A stretch of DNA of 64,000 nucleotides, taken from contig NC_063022.1 of NCBI RefSeq assembly GCF_020509005.1, forward strand, positions 1,054,001-1,118,000, in the 5' to 3' direction. Every line of letters begins with the position of its first letter. The stretch's first letter is position 1. The DNA is from Fulvia fulva. Taxonomy: Eukaryota > Ascomycota > Dothideomycetes > Mycosphaerellales > Mycosphaerellaceae. A program made the translations under genes and the position numbers. Below are positions 31,034-41,179 of the stretch, piece by piece. The notes under the pieces are model-generated. The model did no database searches. It saw nothing but the letters and a program-made list of their open reading frames with translations, and was not told where the DNA came from.

Positions 31034-33445
31034 ATGTTCAAACGATTAGAACAACGGGCGTGGACATGCCCGCAATGTCTCCGTCAACAAGTCCGACAAT
31101 CCCGACGATCGCTTGTCACCTCCAGCAGAACGAAAGGAGCAGCGGCAGCAGGCGCGGTTGCAGACGACTATCAACAACCAATCTCGACGGCTGCACCCAG
31201 CATTGCCCACGATGATCGGACACTCCGACAGATCTTCGACTCGCCGCGCTTCTGGAAGGACTTCTCGTCCAAGACGAAATACCACTCTGGCGGGAAGAGT
31301 GCTGGCCTGCTACAGAATCGCTATCTCTCCAAGCCAGAGGGCTTTGGAGAGTTCGCGAATGTCACACTGCAGAAGTGCCAGAAGATCGTTGCACAGGTGT
31401 TGAAGTACAACACGGTAGACCAGTACAAGAGGATTACACGAGATTTGGATAGATTGAGTGATTTGCTATGTCGTGTTATCGATCTGAGTGATTTCATTCG
31501 ATCAGTACACCCAGACAGGCAGATACAGGCTGCTGCTACCCAAGCATATGCTGCCATGTTTCAGTACATGAATGTCCTGAATACCACACCAGGATTGAAC
31601 GAGCAATTGAAGAAGGCAGCATCGATCCCTGAAGTACATGCATCATGGAGCGTAGAAGAGAAGACCGTGGCCGAGATCTTGATACGAGACTTCTCCAAGT
31701 CAGCGATAGACTTGCCAGAAAAAGAACGAGAAGCGTTCGTGGCGCTGTCAGATGAGATTGCTGAAGTCGGTAATGCATTTGTGGACAGCATGGCGCCGGA
31801 AAAGCCATACCTTCAGTTCAGCAGCAGCAAGATGAAGGGGATGGATCCTGTATTCGTCAAACAGTTGACTAAATGGGGCAACGTGACTTTGCCGACTGAA
31901 GGAATGCCAGCGCAGGTTGCACTGCGGACTGTAGAGGATGCCGATGTGCGGCAAGAGGTATACATGGCCAACCGAACTTCTTCAAAGGACAACCTGCAAC
32001 GGCTGGAGCGAATGCTTCGACTACGAGCAGAGCTCGCGAAGCTGTCACACTACGAGAGCTTCGCCCATATGACATTGACCGACAAGATGGCCAAATCGCC
32101 TGAAGCTGTCACCTCGTTCTTAGACGGTCTTGCTCAAGTCAATTCGCCACATGCACGAGAAGAGTTGCGAGAACTGCTTGAGCTCAAAAAGGGCGATGCT
32201 CACTCGCTCAACCGACCAGAACAGCTCAATGCATGGGATCGAGACTATTACACCACTCAGCTCATGTCTTCGATGCGCTCGAAAGCACGAACACCCGATG
32301 TACTGAGTGCATACTTCTCTCTTGGTACGGTCTTTCAGGGACTGTCTCGTCTCTTTCATCGTCTCTACGGCATCCGTCTAGTACCTCACGAAACACTTCC
32401 TGGCGAAACGTGGAATTCAGATGTCCGACGCCTGGACGTAATCGACGACCACGAAGGCCACATCGCCGTAATCTACTGCGACCTTTTCGAACGACCAGGG
32501 AAAAGCCCCAATCCTGCGCACTTCACGCTCCGCTGCTCCCGCCGTATCAGCTCCGAAGAGATGCACGAAGCCGCCGAAATCAGCTCCCACTCCTCTTCAC
32601 CCTTCTCGACCGCCCAAGAAGCTGTGAACGATGGTCTAGCCACGAACTTTAACTCCCGCGACAACAATGCCCTGTATCAACTCCCCACCATAGCACTCAT
32701 CTGCGACTTCTCCCTCCCACCACAAGGCTCAAAGCGTCCAACCCTGCTCACTTTCCGCGAACTCACAACACTCTTCCACGAAATGGGTCATGCGGTCCAC
32801 TCCATCTGCGGCCGCACTGCACTCCAAAACGTCAGTGGAACCCGCTGCGCAACGGATTTCGCGGAACTGCCCTCAGTGCTGATGGAGAATTTTGCGTCCG
32901 CACCAGAAGTCCTCGGACTCTACGCCCGGCACTGGGAGACTGACACGCCACTGGACCCCAGCCGCGTCCAAGAACGTGTCGAGATCGATAAGAGAATGCA
33001 AGGAGCCGAGACAGAATCTCAAATCCTGCTCGCCATGCTCGATCAAGAATACCACTCTTCCCAATCGCTCTCCTGGCAAGACGCTGGCGAGAGCACGAAG
33101 GTCTACCAAAATGTCTGGAACAAATACTCATCGGTCCCCGAACCTCAAGGTACATCCTGGCAAGGCTTCTTCGGTCACCTTTTTGGCTATGGCGCTACGT
33201 ACTACTCCTACCTATTTGATCGAGCAATCGCTGGCAAGATTTGGAGAGATGTGTTTCAAAGGCAGCAAGGTGATGCTGTCAACCCTGCGCAGGGAGCGCT
33301 GTTTAGAGGAGAGGTTCTGCGATGGGGTGGTGGGAGGGATGGATGGCGGTGCGTTGCTGGTGTGTTGCAAGAGAAGGATGGTGTTCTGGCTGAGGGTGGG
33401 AAGGGGGCGATGGAGATGGTGGGAAAGTGGGGTGTGCATACTTGA
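31034..33445 (+). CDS. OCT1: Mitochondrial intermediate peptidase (M3 metallopeptidase)
   Basis: Single exon, 803 aa from the ATG at 31034 (an upstream GTG in frame is not used as start). The N-terminus is Arg/Ser-rich without acidic residues (MFKRLEQRAWTCPQCLRQQV, then RRSLVTSSR), a mitochondrial presequence. The M3 catalytic motif HEMGHAVHS lies at about residues 582-590 within ELTTLFHEMGHAVHSICGRT, with the downstream family segment DFAELPSVLMENFA supplying the third zinc ligand (Glu). Length and motifs match fungal Oct1, which removes an N-terminal octapeptide from imported matrix proteins after the main processing peptidase has acted. It shares a short divergent promoter with a MICOS gene. 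No defects seen. Confidence 0.95.
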   Translation: MFKRLEQRAWTCPQCLRQQVRQSRRSLVTSSRTKGAAAAGAVADDYQQPISTAAPSIAHDDRTLRQIFDSPRFWKDFSSKTKYHSGGKSAGLLQNRYLSKPEGFGEFANVTLQKCQKIVAQVLKYNTVDQYKRITRDLDRLSDLLCRVIDLSDFIRSVHPDRQIQAAATQAYAAMFQYMNVLNTTPGLNEQLKKAASIPEVHASWSVEEKTVAEILIRDFSKSAIDLPEKEREAFVALSDEIAEVGNAFVDSMAPEKPYLQFSSSKMKGMDPVFVKQLTKWGNVTLPTEGMPAQVALRTVEDADVRQEVYMANRTSSKDNLQRLERMLRLRAELAKLSHYESFAHMTLTDKMAKSPEAVTSFLDGLAQVNSPHAREELRELLELKKGDAHSLNRPEQLNAWDRDYYTTQLMSSMRSKARTPDVLSAYFSLGTVFQGLSRLFHRLYGIRLVPHETLPGETWNSDVRRLDVIDDHEGHIAVIYCDLFERPGKSPNPAHFTLRCSRRISSEEMHEAAEISSHSSSPFSTAQEAVNDGLATNFNSRDNNALYQLPTIALICDFSLPPQGSKRPTLLTFRELTTLFHEMGHAVHSICGRTALQNVSGTRCATDFAELPSVLMENFASAPEVLGLYARHWETDTPLDPSRVQERVEIDKRMQGAETESQILLAMLDQEYHSSQSLSWQDAGESTKVYQNVWNKYSSVPEPQGTSWQGFFGHLFGYGATYYSYLFDRAIAGKIWRDVFQRQQGDAVNPAQGALFRGEVLRWGGGRDGWRCVAGVLQEKDGVLAEGGKGAMEMVGKWGVHT

Positions 33446-33772
33446 GACGGTGAAGGGGAAACCGAATATATGTACAGATCTTGTGACCAAGACGGCGTGG
33501 TATATGGCTTTGCGAACCAGAAAATCGTTGTCCAACAGTTATTCTTCCCAACATGCCACGTGGAGGCCAACTGGTGCTCAGCTCCCGATCATTGCGAGTG
33601 TTGCCTGGGTCTGGACCAACAGCAAGCAAAGACCTACCACCTCAGTCGCCCAACGCAGTTCAAACAACGATACATCTCAATCCTCTTCATCCCATTTCTC
33701 CTCCACCTCACATCCACAGCCGCACAGCCACCGCTACCACCCCTCAGCAACACCCTCGCGCCTCTGTACGGC
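33446..33772. other. 3' flank of OCT1 and upstream region of a small ORF
   Basis: The 3' half is C/A-rich and open in more than one plus frame. No motif beyond a hydrophobic stretch (ISILFIPFLLHLTSTAAQ) in frame with the next ORF. It could be a signal peptide if an upstream start or exon exists. Confidence 0.35.
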
Positions 33773-34060
33773 ATGGGCGTACTCGACAAATACCCAGACG
33801 AGTGCGTCATCTCCTTGCACGACGGCCAGACCCTCGAGAAGCACTTTCGTACCCTCGCAATCGATCAACACGCCTTCGCCGCTTTGCGCGAGTTCACTTG
33901 GGGCTATGAGGCGACTATGAGTGCCAGTCTACGGGATAAGCTCATCCGACGCGATCCTGGTGTACTAGCAGTGGAGACGAGTCGGCCTGCTTACGCGATT
34001 GAAGCCGTAGATGTGGTGGTATGTGAGCCTGAGGGTGGACCGCCGTGGTGGAATCGTTGA
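33773..34060 (+). CDS. Small protein, possibly peptidase-inhibitor-I9-like
   Basis: A 95-aa protein from the ATG at 33773. It starts MGVLDKYPDECVISLHDGQT, followed by LEKHFRTLAI. That pattern is reminiscent of the beta-strand and helix opening of inhibitor I9/propeptide domains, but the match is weak. The same frame is open upstream through a hydrophobic stretch ending in TAAQ, so a secreted form with a missed upstream exon is possible. The end is PEGGPPWWNR. It may equally be a lineage-specific small protein. Treat as tentative. Confidence 0.35.
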   Translation: MGVLDKYPDECVISLHDGQTLEKHFRTLAIDQHAFAALREFTWGYEATMSASLRDKLIRRDPGVLAVETSRPAYAIEAVDVVVCEPEGGPPWWNR

Positions 34061-34386
34061 GATTTTCGACGCTACACTCCTGGATATGTGTACCACTATG
34101 TGGCGGTTCACATTGTGGGGATAAGAGTCGTTGCCCCGGCTATCTCAAGACTCATGTGAAGATTGAACCTTGACCCACAAGGACTTGATAATCATGATCG
34201 TTAACATTCGTGCTCTGCATAATCCTGATGAACAGCATCGATCGCTATTGAAGAAAGCATCAGCTCCGATGAGCCTGAACGCTGGTAACATGCCGCTAAT
34301 ACAACCAATGTACTCCTTCTCCTCTCTCTGCAAACGGCGTATGGGTATCGTGAATATGTGCACTGAACAATGCTGCTCAAAGTCCA
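34061..34386. other. Short intergenic gap before the EXO1 end
   Basis: Two overlapping short frames on opposite strands with no motif. Probably 3' regions of the convergent neighbours. Confidence 0.4.
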
Positions 34387-36647
34387 TCATCCGACAAAAG
34401 CAAAGCGGCTCAAACAAAGGCCGGGCTTAGCCTGACCACCACTGCTGTCTGAAGCCTCACCCGGGCTCTCGGGCACGAGCATGTCTTCACTGCCTTTGGG
34501 TGAGAAGGTGTGCCGTGAGTGAAGGGGCTCCTTCTCAGCCGCGAGGAACTCATCATCGTCTATGATATCGTCGTCGGCGGCAACGACAGTGTGCTTACTC
34601 CTCGACATGGCCGGTGACGAGTTGGGCACAAGCGCGGCCTCTTCGACCACGGTTCCCCGAACCTCTTCCTGAATCTCTTCCACAGCTGATGCGGTCGTGT
34701 CCCCGCGCTGTGTCTTCTGTGGCAAGATGCTTGATGGAAGTGGTGTAGTATTGGCCCTTGTGATAGTTCTGCGTGTTGCGGAGGGACTGTTATACTTTAA
34801 TGCAGCGAAGTTGATTGCAATCTCTTTGCTAAAGGTGCTTGCTTCTCGAGGTGGCGGAGTGTCTGCGAACGACGTATCCGGTGTCCCGGACTCTGTCACG
34901 TCATCAAATACGGACGAGACGGTAGTATCGATTGAGTCTTGGGTCATGTCGCCAACGGAAGTATCGCCTTCGTCGGCTGGTGGGTCAGCAAACACTGCCA
35001 ACTTCTTCCTCTTCCTGGGCGACGAGACAGCAGTAGTCTGGGTCAGCTCTGGAGTAGCTGTGGCAGCTGCCACGGCCTCTGCCACCGAGTCATCCGACCA
35101 TAGATCAAATTCCTCTTTCTTACTGGACTTCCTTCGCGTCGAGGGGCTATCTTGAGCAGGTGTCTTCGCGAAGAAACGGCTGGTCATACCTTCTTGCAGA
35201 TCATGATTGCCTTTCATGGCAGTGGCAATGTTCGATTCCGAACAAAGCCTCTGCCTCTTAGGCGATGCTCGTGTTGATGGAAAAGGGTCGGTAACGTGTC
35301 TGCGGGACACTCGAGGAGCGGAAGAAGATGGTACCGGGGCAGTAGTACTGCGACTGAGGCCGAAAGATCGAACAGGAGCAGGAATCTGCGAAGCAGACCA
35401 GGCAACGCTGCTCTGTGGCTCCAAAAGACGCTGCTGAGTGGGCGATGGTGTGAAAGAGTTCGGGTCAAGCTCAGCGAGCGGAGTCCGCTTCTTGAAAAAC
35501 TCTGTGATTGGTGTGCCCTTCTTTTCGCCTGGTGTCTGGACAGTCCTCGAATGTGTTCTTGCCCTGTCCTGAAAGCGGTTGGGCAATTGGATGGGCTGCT
35601 TGGTGTTCGGGTCCAGGTCACCACGTGCAACACCTGCCGCCAGTTCTGGCTCGACATGCTTGCCAATGTATGGTATGCTGGCGGCGTCTAATCCTTCTGG
35701 CAGCTTGTAAAGATTCAGCAGACACCGCGCTTGTGGACAGAAGACCCATTGATGCATGAAAGTCCGCTCAGCCCTCTGGAAGGCGTCCAGATAGCCGGCT
35801 GGCACTTTCATCTTGCCATCAAATTGGACCGTCCGCACAACTCGGTCCACTGTCTTGTGCTTCCTGACAAGCCGATATGCAGTCTTGAGACCCATCTTGT
35901 CGATGCCAGGTAAGTAGTCGCAGCCGCTCAGCATGGCCATCATCCGGAACTCTTTGTCTGTCCAGCCAACCAAACTGACCTCACGGCAGGACGTAAAATC
36001 TGATCGGTTGATCATGACACATTCTCCGTACTGGTCAAGCTTGGTGAGAAGGCACTTGACGCCAAACACCAGCAGATCTGAGTCCTCGCTGATGACTCCA
36101 TCAATCGTCCCTTGCTTCTCAAGGTACGCCAATTGACTGTCCGCCTCGTAGGGTGCCACTACGTATGGCACATCGAGGCGCTTCAACTCCTCGATGAGCT
36201 CACGAGCCATGACGGGTGTGACATCGACGGCTTTCTGCAACTCGAGGTGTGCTTGTGAGGGTCGTCCCATGCGGAGCAGCTCCAGGCCCACTCTCTTGCT
36301 TTCCTTCCGTCTTGCAGCTCGCTCCTTCTCGGTATGCGCCTTGCTTGGAAGATAGTCGCCATCAAAGACGATGTATGGCTTCACACCAAAGTGTATCAGC
36401 ATCCGTACTCGGTGCAGAGCAAAGTCGATGTGTCTCCGTGTTGGCTTGCCCTCCGCCAGCTCAATGGCACACGAGACTGTGCCTCGATGGAGCCAGCCAT
36501 AGGCGTCGACTCCGAGCGTCTGGCCCGAGAAGTTGCGGAGGTGTGTCGGCTTGTGGATGCTCTTGAGCAGCGGCAAGAGTCCTGCATTGCTTGTCAGAGA
36601 GCGCCATCCAGTGTAGCCGCCCAGATGTTCCCACCTTGGATGCCCAT
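34387..36647 (-). CDS. EXO1: Exonuclease 1 (5'-3' DNA exonuclease/flap endonuclease)
   Basis: Exon 1 is 13 nt (36635-36647, encoding MGIQ plus one base). After a 53-bp intron (36582-36634, GTGGGA...TGCAG), exon 2 runs to 34387; 735 aa. The join recreates the family start MGIQGLLPLLKSI. The XPG N domain (to about residue 100) and I domain (about 130-220) carry the acidic metal ligands in VDAYGWL, VFDGDYLP, YEADSQL, EDSDLLV and GCDYLPGI, all present. The C-terminal half is Ser/Thr/Pro-rich and disordered, with basic nuclear-signal patches (PRKRKKL). It acts in mismatch repair, end resection and recombination. It is divergent to TMA16, 284 bp apart. Intact. Confidence 0.95.
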
Positions 36648-36931
36648 GTTGTGGGTCGACGACTGCTATACTTTCCAGCAATCAAGACGCCATTGTGTTG
36701 TCCGCCGCCGACAATGTCTTTCACGTACCCGCTGTATGTTAGTGGTGCAAATGCTCGTCGGGACTCGAAGTGTGCGTGTGCAGGCAGTGACGCGACTTCA
36801 ATGAACCAGGATCAACGCGTTTTGAATTTCGGGAATGCGGACCGAAGCACGCTCTGTCCGCTCTTGCGATCCGACTTCGAAAATTTATGCCGTTCATTCA
36901 GAGAATCACAAAGGAGCAGAAGATACATAAA
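36648..36931. promoter_or_regulatory. Shared promoter of EXO1 and TMA16
   Basis: 284 bp between divergent start codons. A plus-strand short frame through it overlaps EXO1 and is not considered a gene. No TATA box noted. Confidence 0.5.
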
Positions 36932-37471
36932 ATGCCTTCCAAACTAAGCAAAGTAACCAAGCGAGTCACAAAGAAGAAGGGAACCAAAATCAATGCGCTT
37001 CACGAGAACAGCAGAGATGCTCAACGACTACGAAGGGCAGGCGCGAGAGATGAACGGGTGGCCAACATGAAGTCGACCAAACAGAAGACGAACTTGCCAT
37101 GGCTTGAGCGCGTTGCCTTCTTCCAAGACAGACTGCCAGAGACCCTGCATCCTTTGAATGTGGAGGAGATGAAGGATTTGGTAGCGCAGTTTCTGCAGCG
37201 CCACGACGAGGAGCTGAATGCACTGAAGGCGGAGAGACGACCAGGAAGACCAGCATCGAACAGGCAGTCATTGTTGGAGCAGGCAGTGAAAGCGGAGGCA
37301 CAGGAGTTTGTGAGTGGGTTCTGGTTGCCAAATCTGCAGGACGTGGAGACGCTGCAGAAGCTGGACGAGTGGAAGGGATTGTGGCTCGGGTTGGGGAGCT
37401 TGAGATTTTTGAGGGTGCAGAAGGATGGCGAAGTCAAGGAGAGCCAGTTCCCGCCCCGAGGAGCGTCATGA
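36932..37471 (+). CDS. TMA16: Translation machinery-associated protein 16
   Basis: Single exon, 179 aa; the ATG at 36932 (MPSKLSKVTKRVTKKKGTKI) fits the basic N-terminus of the family better than an in-frame ATG at 36887. The conserved core follows: HENSRDAQRLRRAGARDERV, then a WLERVAFFQ segment and a helical C-terminus with FVSGFWLPNLQDVETLQKLD and a WKGLWLGLGSLRFLR end. Tma16 binds pre-60S ribosomal particles in yeast. Length agrees with the family (about 180 residues). Confidence 0.93.
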   Translation: MPSKLSKVTKRVTKKKGTKINALHENSRDAQRLRRAGARDERVANMKSTKQKTNLPWLERVAFFQDRLPETLHPLNVEEMKDLVAQFLQRHDEELNALKAERRPGRPASNRQSLLEQAVKAEAQEFVSGFWLPNLQDVETLQKLDEWKGLWLGLGSLRFLRVQKDGEVKESQFPPRGAS

Positions 37472-37945
37472 ATGGCTCTTAGATGGCTGACACTGAAAGG
37501 ACATCATGGCAATCAGATTTGATTCGAGTTGATTCGCAACGACCATTTGCTCTCGGCATGGTCGGCAATGGAAGCTTCTCGTCGAAAATGAGAGCATGAC
37601 AACAACGATGTTGCGCATAATCTACGGCATATGTCTGCTTTTCTCAAGTGCAGCGTGACTACTTCCCGGTGGAAGAAGGTGCGGCGGAGGCGTTCCTGCA
37701 CATCGGCGGAAGACCGTGCGCGCGACAAGGATCGCGCGAATTCCAAGCAAAAAGCGTGCCACAGCTCCTGCGCGCCTTACATGCCATGCCAACTTGGACA
37801 ACCTCAGACTGCTCATGCAAGCCATCAAACATTTGAGGGGAGCGACAACGATGGCGCCCCAAATCCGCCTGTACAATCCCGTGATCAGGGCAGAGAACGC
37901 ACCAGAGTACGATTCACAGCGTTATAAGGCGAGCTCCAGTAGCTA
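37472..37945. other. Intergenic, overlapping weak ORFs
   Basis: Several frames of 60-98 codons overlap on both strands between TMA16 and the BTB relic. None shows a motif or signal peptide. No gene called. Confidence 0.4.
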
Positions 37946-38602
37946 ATGAGTGTCAGTATCACCGGCGGAGTCATTAAGATCTTAGTCGACAGCACCGAGG
38001 AAGAGTTCTTCGTACACAAACATCCATGACGCATATGTTCCGGCTTCTTTGGTGCAATGGTTGACAATGACTTGAAGGAAGGCGGGGGAGGAGTGTTGAA
38101 ATTACCGGAAGAGAGGCCAAAAGCCTTCACGGTGTACGTCCAGTGGCTATGCACGACTCGAATCGTAGCATCTGAGCAGCTAACCAGCTTCGACACAATG
38201 TTCGAGCTCTATGCCATGGGAGCACGGCTACAAGATCCTGACTTCCAGGATGCCATCATGGATGCGATCATTTCCGACATTTGCAGCATCGACGACCCAA
38301 TTCCAGACGAGAAGTGCGTCGAAATCGTGTACAAGAACACCGAAGCCGGTGACCCAGCTCGGTGCTTGCTGGTTGACTTGTGGGCAAGATATAGCGAAGA
38401 GACGTGGTTCGACAATTGGGAGGTGGGAATGTTCACGGAAGGTATGGGCGAGTTCTTCTTCGACCTTGCGCGTGCACAGATCAACCAGGATCGAGGTTTC
38501 GTCTTTCAGCGAGGGGAGACCTGCACGTATCATCACCATGGAGAGAAGCCATGTTATCAGGAGAAGCGGCCGGAGACGACTCGCAAGAGGGATCGTCATT
38601 GA
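37946..38602 (+). pseudogene. BTB/POZ protein with in-frame TGA
   Basis: From the ATG at 37946 the frame reads a BTB start: VIKILVDSTEEEFFVHKH, then a TGA at 38027-38029. The same frame continues RICSGFFGAMVDNDL and LKLPEERPKAFTVYVQWL, exactly the next BTB strands and helices, then through to 38602. The stop therefore falls in the helix that normally follows FxVHK. A methionine at 38057 could start a shorter 181-aa product lacking the first BTB half. The C-terminal region holds a His-rich end (CTYHHHGEKPC). It is a tandem paralogue of the gene at 38896. BTB proteins of this fungal class have no assigned function. Confidence 0.75.
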
Positions 38603-38895
38603 GAGAAGCCAGGGCCACTTCATGTGGCGGTCACAACATGGCTGAAGACAACATCATCCGAAGAGAGTCAGAACCAGTCAGTCACTTACCAGGTTCTCAT
38701 GTGAGTAACCTCACCTTCACCTCACCTCACTTTCACTTTGCTCATGCTGGTGCCTGTGTCACAGCGCACTTTCAACACATCTCCACTAGACATTGCATAG
38801 CTATCGCGCCACTTCCAGACTCGCCCCCACCACACACACTCGGTCACAACATCGTCAGAGTGCGACACCACACCATAGACAAGACATTCACCGCT

Positions 38896-39711
38896 ATGGC
38901 AGACCTTGTCGACCCGTGCATCAAGGAGTCCGCCCTCGTGGTCGTACACGTCGGCGAGAGAAAGAAGGACTTCGAAACCATACAGCGAGGACACCTGCTC
39001 AGTCGTACCAACATCTTCAGCAAGCAGCCAGTGGCGAGTCCGGATGACGACACAGCCGCAATAATCAGAATTCTGGATACGACAGCTGATGACCTTTGGT
39101 ATCTAGTCATTTATGCTGGCTATCTCCGCAGAGGCTCAAGCACGATCCAGTTTCCTGTCAACAGCGAAGGCCATGCAAAGGACGAAGCGTGCTATCACGT
39201 TCTCGTCGAACTCTGTATTTTCGGTGGCAAAATCCAGGACGAGAGCTTCCAGGACGATGTTATAGATGCAATACTGGCGAAATACAGTGAAGGTGTGGCA
39301 GCGGTAGAGCCTCTGGAGCCAGACACCATCGAGGAAGTCTACAATCAGACAATGCAGGGCTCGCCGCTCAGACGCCTAGCCGTCGATATGCATCTGTGGG
39401 TACAATTTGAACGGCGATACATCGAGAATGACTTCGAAATGTGCCCCAAGCGCTTCCAGCAAGATTTCATCATGGCAGTGCTAGATCGACTCCCGAACCG
39501 CGAGTTATGGCTCGTACAAGCACTGATAGGAGGTCTCAGAGGCAATGATGCATCTCATCACCTCACCAAGATGCTGAACAACATCCCTCCGCTGCCACGT
39601 GGTACCGTCATACCCGTCACTGTTAGCTGCTGCGACTACCATTTGCATGCTCAGGGTGCCATTTGTGGCAACAAGAAACGGAAGAGGGAGGCTGAAGAAG
39701 CTACTGGCTGA
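38896..39711 (+). CDS. BTB-like protein, tandem neighbour of the broken copy
   Basis: The open frame begins at 38404, but the ATG at 38896 (MADLVDPCIKESALVVVHVG) starts the folded part; 271 aa. The BTB-like pattern is VVVHVGERKKDFETIQRGHL, SRTNIFSKQ, then a long strand-helix part (WYLVIYAGYLRRGSSTIQF) and an ELCIFGGKIQDESFQDDVID segment. The last resembles FELYAMGARLQDPDFQDAIMD of the upstream gene at the same relative position. The C-terminus has a Cys/His end (VSCCDYHLHAQGAICGNKKRKR), again like its neighbour's. The first BTB strands are divergent. Probably functional as far as the frame shows; role unknown. Confidence 0.65.
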   Translation: MADLVDPCIKESALVVVHVGERKKDFETIQRGHLLSRTNIFSKQPVASPDDDTAAIIRILDTTADDLWYLVIYAGYLRRGSSTIQFPVNSEGHAKDEACYHVLVELCIFGGKIQDESFQDDVIDAILAKYSEGVAAVEPLEPDTIEEVYNQTMQGSPLRRLAVDMHLWVQFERRYIENDFEMCPKRFQQDFIMAVLDRLPNRELWLVQALIGGLRGNDASHHLTKMLNNIPPLPRGTVIPVTVSCCDYHLHAQGAICGNKKRKREAEEATG

Positions 39712-41179
39712 GCATACATGTCTTACGGTTCATTGCCGTCAGTGGCGCTTCGTCTCTCCAAGACCGACGGCCAGCGCTCCAATCTGCTGAAGCGTCGTCG
39801 CGTTGCGCGGTGTATAGCAGTATGCTCGGAGTCAGGGCGCGTCGCTCCCAGCACGTGGGGAAGAGGTGACTATGGCACTACAACCCAGACATCATGCGAG
39901 GTTTGAGGGAAAGGTGGAATAGGATATTCGTTTAACGCGCGTAGAAGATGGGATGAGAGGACTTGCTTTGGGTGGGATGGTGGAAGAAGAAATCGTGTCA
40001 TTCGCCGAGGAATCGAACACGTCCTGTCACGCACGATAGGATATGGTTCAGGATATGCTGCGTTGCAACCCAGCGCTTCCTCGTTTGCCTCATCAAGGAG
40101 CCTCGAAGCCTTTGGCCCGTTGCGCAGCATTTCTTTCGTAGAGGTTGTTTCGAGCCACGAGCGTCCAGATTCAGCAGTACAAGCGAGTTGGGACAATGCT
40201 CCACCGCCGATTGAAGTATCGTCCATGCGCATTATGCTTTCGTGGACGAGTTAAGGTGTGATGGTCGGAGATTGTACGCCTGGTCCATGATGCCCGCGAG
40301 CTCGAGGTAATCTGAAAAGGCAATCGCATTGAAGCGGCCGTGCTTGCGGCGCTGAAGAGTCATCGCTCCTTTCACAGCGGTGACAATATGGTGGACTCAA
40401 TGATGAACAGCAGCCAACAGTGATTGACAGTGATTGAAATCAGCAGGTGCTATCATTGCGAATAGGAGGTGATGTCCCATGTTTCAAACTGGCAAACTGG
40501 CAGGGGTACGTCACACTATGGTCACGTGGCTTACTATCCCTGCATTTCAGTCTGTCTTGCTCCTGCTCCTTGCACCTCCCAACTCGACGTCCAAGTTCCA
40601 ACACACTTTCCACCGCGACACCGCGACTCAGCACATTCCCTGCAAACCTTCGCCCGGCAAGCGCAGGAAAGAACAGGCAAGCTTCTTATTACTCGCTTGT
40701 ATCATCAGCGACCTCTCCACGCACCTTGCGCATACCACACCCGCACCAGCACCAACACCACTCCTCCCTCGACCTTCTTCACGAACTCCTCCTGCACCAG
40801 CTCATCACTCACTGCAAGACCTCCTTGTCTTTCTGCATTCTCCGAGCGCTGTGCGCATCCCACTCTACCACCGCAGCCCCTCCTCTGCTTCCTCTCCAGC
40901 GCTCACCACCACTACACCACGCAACACACCTCCGGCCATATTCGCTGCACCGTCCCTGACCGCTCCATCGCACCCAAGCACAACCACGACTTCAGCCACA
41001 GCACAAATCCGCTCCTGTCCTCTACCACACCCACCCAATCCTCCGCGTTCGTCTTTGTACGTAGGAGCAGACAGACAAGCAATCAAACAGACTTCTCGCA
41101 TCGAGACAGTCAAGTACCTGGCACAGCACCCTCTCACGTTATCACCCCACGTTGTCACACCAAAGCTACACCATTCACA
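39712..41179. other. Intergenic plus long C/A-rich 5' leader of the KH gene
   Basis: 39712-40440 has only weak overlapping frames. From about 40450 to 41179 the plus strand is C/A/T-rich and G-poor. All three plus frames are open for several hundred bases because stop codons need G or TAA. This is what a long transcribed leader or compositional strand bias would give. No protein-like sequence. One of these frames is continuous with the KH coding sequence. Confidence 0.5.

Noticed and set aside
40469..41179. N-terminal extension of the KH protein by 237 codons.
   Set aside because: The extension lies in G-poor sequence that is open in all three frames and is not protein-like; the ATG at 41180 begins the conserved protein.
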